A stretch of 10,525 nt of DNA from Candidatus Zhuqueibacterota bacterium 4484_87 (GTDB lineage Bacteria; Zhuqueibacterota; Zhuqueibacteria; Thermofontimicrobiales; Thermofontimicrobiaceae). The notes under the pieces are model-generated. The model was not told the DNA's origin. It made no database searches and saw only the letters and a program-made list of their open reading frames with translations. The stretch covers positions 1 to 10,525 of the forward strand of contig NATN01000238.1 of the NCBI GenBank assembly GCA_002085355.1. Direction: 5' to 3'. A program made the translations under genes and the position numbers. Positions 6,003 to 10,525 of the stretch are shown in pieces (position 1 is the stretch's first letter; each line of letters starts with the position of its first letter).

Positions 6003-7319
6003 ATGCGAAAATTTCGCTTTTTCAGCATCATTTTTCTGTTAATGCTGACGGTTTCCTTTGCACAGACAGAAACAAAACAAACGCTGAGCTTAAATGAGTG
6101 CATTCATATTGCATTGAAAAATAATACGAATATTGTGGCGGCACAAAGCTACGCTGAAATGTCAAAGGCAGGTTTGATTTCAGCAAAGGGAAATTTCTTG
6201 CCGCGTGTGGATTTTTACTCTTCGTGGAGCCGACGTAGTGAAGAATGGAATACCATTCGCTTCGATGAACTGGTGTCCTCAAAAGAATCGTATTCCTATC
6301 AATTTGAACTTCAACAGCCTGTGTTCACTGGTTTTGGGAATTACGCCACATATAAACAGCGGCAAGCTGACTACCGGCAAAAAAGATACAATTTTGAATG
6401 GACAAAACAGACAGTTGTCGTTGATGTGAAGCTGAAATACTTTAACGTCCTGAAAAACAAGCAACTTCTGAATGTGGCTGAAGAAGCATTACGCGCCAGT
6501 CAAAAAGAGCTGGACCGGCTTCAGGAAATGGAAAAAATCGGCGCAGCTTCCCGATCTGAAGTTTTTCAACAAAAAGTTCGGGTCGGTGAATACCGCTTGA
6601 GCTTAGTGAATGCGAGGAATGCCTATGTCAATGCCAAAATCGAGCTTAATCATACGATGGGGATTAATGTCACCAAAGAAATTGAATTAATGCCCCAGAA
6701 AATGGATACTTTGGTAGCGCAGCCCGAATTGCCTATTACTGATGCAATAAGCATGGCACTGAAAAATCGCCTTGATCTAAAAGCTTATGCCTGCCAGCTA
6801 AGAGGCGCCCATGCGAATGTAACAGCTCAAAAAAGCGGCTATTTTCCCATGGTGTCCGTGTTTGGCAGGTACAATTGGTGGGACGTACAGTTCCCTCAAG
6901 AGAAGAAGGACATTGATGAGTTCGATTCGTACAGTTTTGGCGTCAGCCTCAGTTTCAATCTGTTTAATGGCTTCAAAACAAAATCTGCCGTGCAAAGCGC
7001 CAGAGCGCAAGTGATAGCAGAGGAAGCAAATTTGGAACAGGCAAAGCGGCAAGTCATTTGGGATGTGAAAAAAGCATTCCTTGAGCTCAATAGAGTAATG
7101 GAGAATTTGCAGGTAACGGAAGAAAATGTCGCCGCGGCAGAGGAAGATTATCGTCTTGCTTCGGAGCGCTATCGCATCGGTGCAGGCACTTTAATTGAAC
7201 AATTAACAGCTCACGCGTCCTTGACGAGCGCAAAAGTAGAACGTATCAAGGCAATTTATGATTACAAATATGCAGTCACGCTATTGGATCTTGTGACCGG
7301 CAAACTGACGTGGGAATAA
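6003..7319 (+). CDS. TolC-family outer-membrane efflux protein
   Basis: This encodes 438 residues, a usual length for the family. The start at 6003 has AGGAG six bases upstream and yields a proper signal peptide: MRKFRFF, a hydrophobic core, and a likely cut after S-F-A (residue 20). The open frame reaches back to 5910, but that part overlaps the Yip1 gene and has no signal. The mature protein shows the two-fold repeat of outer-membrane efflux proteins. Repeat one starts at LSLNECIHIALKNNTNI (28-44) and repeat two at ITDAISMALKNRLDLKA (245-261). Each is followed by a beta segment (about 66-108 and 281-320, the latter with VSLSFNLFNGF at 314-324) and long coiled-coil helices (about 115-220 and 325-430). 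It would form the trimeric channel-tunnel across the outer membrane and periplasm, receiving substrates from the adaptor and ABC pump encoded next. The adaptor gene starts 27 bases downstream. Confidence 0.93.
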   Translation: MRKFRFFSIIFLLMLTVSFAQTETKQTLSLNECIHIALKNNTNIVAAQSYAEMSKAGLISAKGNFLPRVDFYSSWSRRSEEWNTIRFDELVSSKESYSYQFELQQPVFTGFGNYATYKQRQADYRQKRYNFEWTKQTVVVDVKLKYFNVLKNKQLLNVAEEALRASQKELDRLQEMEKIGAASRSEVFQQKVRVGEYRLSLVNARNAYVNAKIELNHTMGINVTKEIELMPQKMDTLVAQPELPITDAISMALKNRLDLKAYACQLRGAHANVTAQKSGYFPMVSVFGRYNWWDVQFPQEKKDIDEFDSYSFGVSLSFNLFNGFKTKSAVQSARAQVIAEEANLEQAKRQVIWDVKKAFLELNRVMENLQVTEENVAAAEEDYRLASERYRIGAGTLIEQLTAHASLTSAKVERIKAIYDYKYAVTLLDLVTGKLTWE

Positions 7320-7346
7320 GTCGAATTGTTATGGGAGAACAATTTA

Positions 7347-8564
7347 ATGAATAAGAAAAAGATTTTTATCATCATTGGAGTGATCGCCATTCTTGCTATC
7401 TTCATCATTGCTAATCTGAAGAAAAGCAAAGGAGGTGAAATTGAAGTCACTGCCGAAAAAGTAGAAAAAGGTGACATCACCCAGATCGTGTCCGGCCCCT
7501 GTAAAATTCAGCCGGAAGTTGAAGTGAAAATATCGGCAAATGTCGGTGCTGAGATAAAGGCGATTTATGTAGAAGAAGGGGAAAAGGTCAAAAAAGGTCA
7601 GCTTTTGGTGGTGTTGGATCAAAAGAGATATATTGCAGCAGTTGATCGGGCGAAATCAACTAAAAAATCCGCGCAGGCAAATTTAACAAAGGCAAAGAAC
7701 GATTACGAACGCATGCGTGAGCTTTTTGACAAAAATTTGACTTCACTGGCCGAACTGGAAAATGCTGAAGCGAATCTCAAATTAGCGGAAAGTCAATTGG
7801 AGCAGGCAATTGCGGGTTTGCGCCAAGCTGAAGATGATCTGTCAAAGACAAAACTTTACTCACCACTTGAAGGAACAGTGACCAAAATCAACAAAGAGGT
7901 GGGAGAGATCGCGCTCGGCTCAACATTTCAGGAAGATGTCATTATGACTGTGGCTGATCTATCAAAAATGGAGGTGGTCGCTGAAATTGATGAAAACGAC
8001 ATTGTTTTGGTAGAAGAACAAGATACGACTGACATCTCTGTGGATGCTCTTCCTGATACTACCTTTCTCGGAACTGTTCGCAAAATTGCCCACACAGCAA
8101 CTACGCGTGGTTTTGGTACTCAGGAGGAAGTTACCAATTTTGAGGTGAAGATTTCCATCATAAATCCGGTTCAGGTGATGCGTCCGGGTATGTCGGCGAC
8201 TGCTGATATCCGTACGGAATCAAAGCGAAATATTCTGCAGGTACCTATTCAAGCGGTTACAGTGAGGGACAAAAGCAAAGTCTATCCGGATGAAAAAAAG
8301 GAAAATAAACAATCACAGAAAAATGAGAGCAAGGCGAGCAATGACGATGATGAACCGGTTGAATGTGTTTTTGTGGTCGAAGACGGAGTCGCTAGAATAA
8401 GACCAGTAAAAACAGGAATATCAAGCGATACAGATATTGAAATTCTCTCCGGACTGAAAGAAGGGGAGATGGTTGTAACTGGAAGCTATCGCGTTCTGTC
8501 AAAGACACTGAAAGACGGCAGTCGGGTGAAAATAAATAAAGGTTCTTCATTTTCAGAGAAATAA
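7347..8564 (+). CDS. HlyD/MacA-like periplasmic adaptor subunit
   Basis: This encodes 405 residues. The ATG at 7347 is chosen because GGGAG lies nine bases before it and the protein then begins MNKKK plus a single membrane anchor (about 6-22); a TTG at 7326 is in frame but unlikely. Domain order fits membrane-fusion proteins: a first lipoyl half (about 57-92, with KISANVGAEIKAIYVEEGEKVKKGQLLVVLD at 61-91), a coiled-coil hairpin (about 95-168), a second lipoyl half (TKLYSPLEGTVTKI, 168-181), a beta-barrel domain (about 205-290, ending VMRPGMSATADI) and a membrane-proximal domain (about 295-395). A hydrophilic Lys/Asn/Asp/Glu-rich insert of about 30 residues (308-337) interrupts the last domain and is probably a disordered loop. 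The protein would link the inner-membrane MacB-type pump to the TolC-like channel. It sits between those genes, 44 bases before the ATPase gene. Confidence 0.93.
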   Translation: MNKKKIFIIIGVIAILAIFIIANLKKSKGGEIEVTAEKVEKGDITQIVSGPCKIQPEVEVKISANVGAEIKAIYVEEGEKVKKGQLLVVLDQKRYIAAVDRAKSTKKSAQANLTKAKNDYERMRELFDKNLTSLAELENAEANLKLAESQLEQAIAGLRQAEDDLSKTKLYSPLEGTVTKINKEVGEIALGSTFQEDVIMTVADLSKMEVVAEIDENDIVLVEEQDTTDISVDALPDTTFLGTVRKIAHTATTRGFGTQEEVTNFEVKISIINPVQVMRPGMSATADIRTESKRNILQVPIQAVTVRDKSKVYPDEKKENKQSQKNESKASNDDDEPVECVFVVEDGVARIRPVKTGISSDTDIEILSGLKEGEMVVTGSYRVLSKTLKDGSRVKINKGSSFSEK

Positions 8565-8608
8565 TTTCCCAGCGACAGGATGAGCAGCAACTTTTCGGAG
8601 AAAAAGAC

Positions 8609-9289
8609 ATGGTAATAGAAATAAGCGATATTACGAAAGTTTATCAAATCGGGACTCAAGAAGTACACGCTTTACGCGGTGTTTCTTTGCGAGTGAAAGA
8701 AAATGAATATCTAGCAATCATGGGGCCATCCGGATCAGGGAAATCTACCCTAATGAATATCCTCGGTTGTCTGGATACGCCAAGTTCCGGCAGCTATCGC
8801 TTTGTGAACGAATTGGTCAGCGAAATGGACGATGACCAACTTGCTGAAATCCGCAACAGAGAAATTGGCTTTGTTTTTCAAACATTCAACTTGTTGCCCC
8901 GGGCTTCGGCACTGCATAACGTGGAATTGCCAATGATTTACAATGGCACGCCGGCAAGCAAGAGGAAAAAACTTGCCAAGGAAGCCTTGGCAAGAGTGGG
9001 GCTCGCGGATAGAATGACCCATAAGCCTAACGAACTTTCCGGAGGTCAAAGACAGCGCGTTGCAATTGCCCGCGCTTTGGTCAATAATCCTAAAATAATA
9101 CTGGCTGATGAACCAACCGGGAATTTGGACACGCGCACGGGCGAAGAAATCATGGAAATCTTTGAGGAATTACATGAGCAGGGACATACGATAATTTTGG
9201 TAACTCACGAAGAATATATCGCTGAACACACAAATAGGATTGTGCGTTTACGTGACGGAAGAATTGAGCGGGATGAGGCCTTGAATTAA
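8609..9289 (+). CDS. MacB/LolD-type ABC transporter ATPase
   Basis: This encodes 226 residues, the standard length for a stand-alone ATPase of the MacB/LolD/FtsE group. All catalytic motifs are present: Walker A GPSGSGKST (39-47), Q-loop Gln91 in VFQTFNLLPR (89-98), signature LSGGQRQRVAIARAL (143-157), Walker B IILADEPTGNLD (163-174) and switch His200 in LVTHE. The VFQ.FNLLPR..A..NVELP and ADEPTGNLD phrasing is diagnostic of this group, which drives extrusion of macrolides, peptides or lipoproteins without moving substrate through the inner membrane. The protein would act at the cytoplasmic face as a dimer with MacB-type permeases. GGAG precedes the ATG by eight bases. The adjoining downstream permease gene lacks its 5' third; the next permease (10274 onward) seems intact, so the ATPase may now pair only with that one, or with both products in a heterodimer. 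Confidence 0.95.
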   Translation: MVIEISDITKVYQIGTQEVHALRGVSLRVKENEYLAIMGPSGSGKSTLMNILGCLDTPSSGSYRFVNELVSEMDDDQLAEIRNREIGFVFQTFNLLPRASALHNVELPMIYNGTPASKRKKLAKEALARVGLADRMTHKPNELSGGQRQRVAIARALVNNPKIILADEPTGNLDTRTGEEIMEIFEELHEQGHTIILVTHEEYIAEHTNRIVRLRDGRIERDEALN

Positions 9290-9330
9290 ATCAGCGAGCC
9301 ATTCAGAAAAGCACAAAACTCAAAAGCAGA

Positions 9331-10194
9331 TTGAAAAATGTGACACTTGTCGGCTCGACAGAGGATTACTCAATAACTTCAAATGTCGTACCTGAATTTG
9401 GCAGGCCTATTTCGCGGCAGGATGTTGATCATAACCGAGCTGTCTGCGTCATTGGCTGGGAAGTGGCAAACAATCTCTTCAAAAAAGAAAATCCCATCGG
9501 AAAACGCATTAAACTCGGCGCTTACAAGTTTCGCGTCGTTGGCGTATTGGAAAAGCGGGGCAGCCTTTTCGGGCAAAATTTAGATACAGAAGTTGTTATC
9601 CCCATTGGCGTTTTTCAAAAGATATATGGTTCCCGACGCTGGATGACCATTGAGGTAAAAGTGAAATCTCCTGATCAAGTAGATAAGGCAAAAGACGAGC
9701 TCATTGGTATTTTACGCAGGGTGAGAAAAGTGGGCCCCGGGGAAGACAATGATTTTGCAATTAACCAGCAGGATATGATCGCTGACATGTACAAGCGATT
9801 GACCACGGCATTGTATGCGGTCGCCTTTGGTGTAGGCGCAATTGCCCTCGTCGTTGGCGGTATTGGCATTATGAACATTTTATTGGTATCAATCACGGAA
9901 CGAACGCGCGAAATCGGCATCCGAAAGGCGCTGGGAGCTAAAAAACGTGATATTCTGTGGCAATTTTTGATCGAATCGCTTGTCGTCAGCGGGATAGGAG
10001 GTGTGCTGGGAATTTTGCTTGGATTTCTGGCGGCAAAGGGAATCTCTTCTGCGACATCGCTTGTCGCTTCTGTATCATTATCTTCAGCAATGATCGGCAT
10101 AGTTTTTATCGGTATGGTTGGGCTGTTTTTCGGGATTTATCCGGCATACAAAGCCTCCAAATTAGATCCGATTGAGTCTTTGCGCTATGAATGA
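9331..10194 (+). pseudogene. MacB-family ABC transporter permease lacking its N-terminal third
   Basis: The 287-residue reading begins in the middle of a MacB permease. The usual first membrane helix and about 110-120 residues of periplasmic domain are missing. What remains is the rest of the periplasmic core (VTLVGSTEDY 4-13, PEFGRPISRQDV 21-32, VIGWEVANNLFKKENPIGKRI 40-60) and the full FtsX-type membrane part: helices at about 158-186, 212-236 and 248-270, with ITERTREIGIRKALGAKKRDIL (188-209) and the typical end PAYKASKLDPIESLRYE. The only start near the front is TTG at 9331, without a ribosome binding site. The frame is open back to the ATPase stop (9289) and reads as permease-like (RAIQKSTKLKS), so the break point is probably close to 9290. 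An internal deletion joining the ATPase end to mid-permease is the simplest reading. The product would probably fail to insert correctly. If ancestral, ATPase-permease A-permease B encoded a two-permease pump. Confidence 0.7.
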
Positions 10195-10273
10195 ATTTTC
10201 ATTCGTCAGTGAAAATACAAACCATAGGTTGAAGTTTTTTGCATTAAGGTAAACTACTCGAAAGAAAACAGTA

Positions 10274-10525
10274 ATGGACTTAAAAGAAAATTTAAGCATT
10301 TCGTTTGATGCATTGCGCGGGAATAAAATGCGATCTATTTTGACGACGCTGGGCATTGTTATTGGCGTCACTACCATCATCGGCATGATGTCCATTATTC
10401 AGGGACTACAAAATTTTATGGTGAAGGAGCTCTCTGTGCTGGGATCAAATACTTTCCAGATCCAGAAAAATCCGCCGATTCAAATGGGACGCCTGGATGA
10501 AAAATATCGTAACCGGAAACCGATA
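10274..10525 (+). CDS. MacB-family ABC transporter permease, N-terminal part, runs off the window
   Basis: The ATG at 10274 opens 84 codons to the window end with no stop. The product begins MDLKENLSISFDALRGNKMRS, then ILTTLGIVIGVTTIIGMMSIIQG (about 22-44), the first membrane helix of MacB-type permeases with the invariant-looking R-S-x-L-T-x-L-G-I-x-I-G-V motif. The start of the periplasmic domain follows (VLGSNTFQIQKNPP, 56-69). This is precisely the portion missing from the preceding permease gene. The gap to the preceding stop is 79 bases and the ribosome binding site is weak (GAAAGAAAA before the start), so translation may depend on upstream genes. It is presumably the intact permease partner of the ATPase at 8609-9289; the ATP-binding domain is not fused here as it is in E. 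coli MacB. Confidence 0.9.
   Translation, partial: MDLKENLSISFDALRGNKMRSILTTLGIVIGVTTIIGMMSIIQGLQNFMVKELSVLGSNTFQIQKNPPIQMGRLDEKYRNRKPI

Noticed and set aside
9675..10100. 141-codon minus-strand open frame opposite permease A
   Set aside because: It is antisense to a clearly MacB-like sequence; its Ser/Pro/Ile-rich composition is typical of a reverse-frame shadow.
10189..10204. Palindrome GAATGA/TCATTC at the end of permease A as terminator
   Set aside because: The stem is only six bases, includes the stop codon and has no T run; the next permease is probably in the same transcript.

Overview
The window reads as chromosome of a free-living Gram-negative bacterium. It encodes a TolC-type outer-membrane channel and several lipoproteins. 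Coding regions are moderately AT-rich, and most genes have clear GGAGG-like ribosome binding sites. The glucosamine-6-phosphate deaminase / PIG-L fusion resembles proteins I know from Bacteroidota. The strong Shine-Dalgarno sites are less typical of Bacteroidota proper, so a related FCB-type lineage (Calditrichota, KSB1 or similar) is a reasonable but unproven guess.

Left part, minus strand (183-4340). A 789-residue NagB/PIG-L fusion protein is followed by a small OB-fold-like lipoprotein. To its right, and closed by a good intrinsic terminator at 3236-3272, lies a three-gene unit read right to left: a DUF6132-like small membrane protein, a very small membrane ORF that starts inside the previous stop codon (TAATG), and a thioredoxin-fold lipoprotein with a CHWC active site. 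The tiny middle ORF is the most interesting item. Its frame is interrupted by one UGA directly after the membrane segment, then stays open for 24 more codons, giving an x-M-S-R-S-C motif. A stem-loop at a bacterial-SECIS-like distance lies downstream of the UGA. It may be an unannotated selenoprotein in a thiol-redox cassette.

Right part, plus strand (4454-10525). A PhoU-like protein with its own predicted promoter comes first. After a 225-base gap with a long hairpin comes an apparent exporter operon: Yip1-family membrane protein, TolC-like outer-membrane protein, HlyD/MacA-like adaptor, MacB-type ATPase, a MacB-type permease lacking its N-terminal third, and the start of a second, apparently intact permease that runs off the window. 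Together these would form a tripartite ABC efflux pump. The truncated first permease directly after the ATPase looks like a deletion scar.

I see no tRNA, rRNA, CRISPR array or insertion sequence. All statements come from reading the sequence and from remembered family motifs; no search was run.
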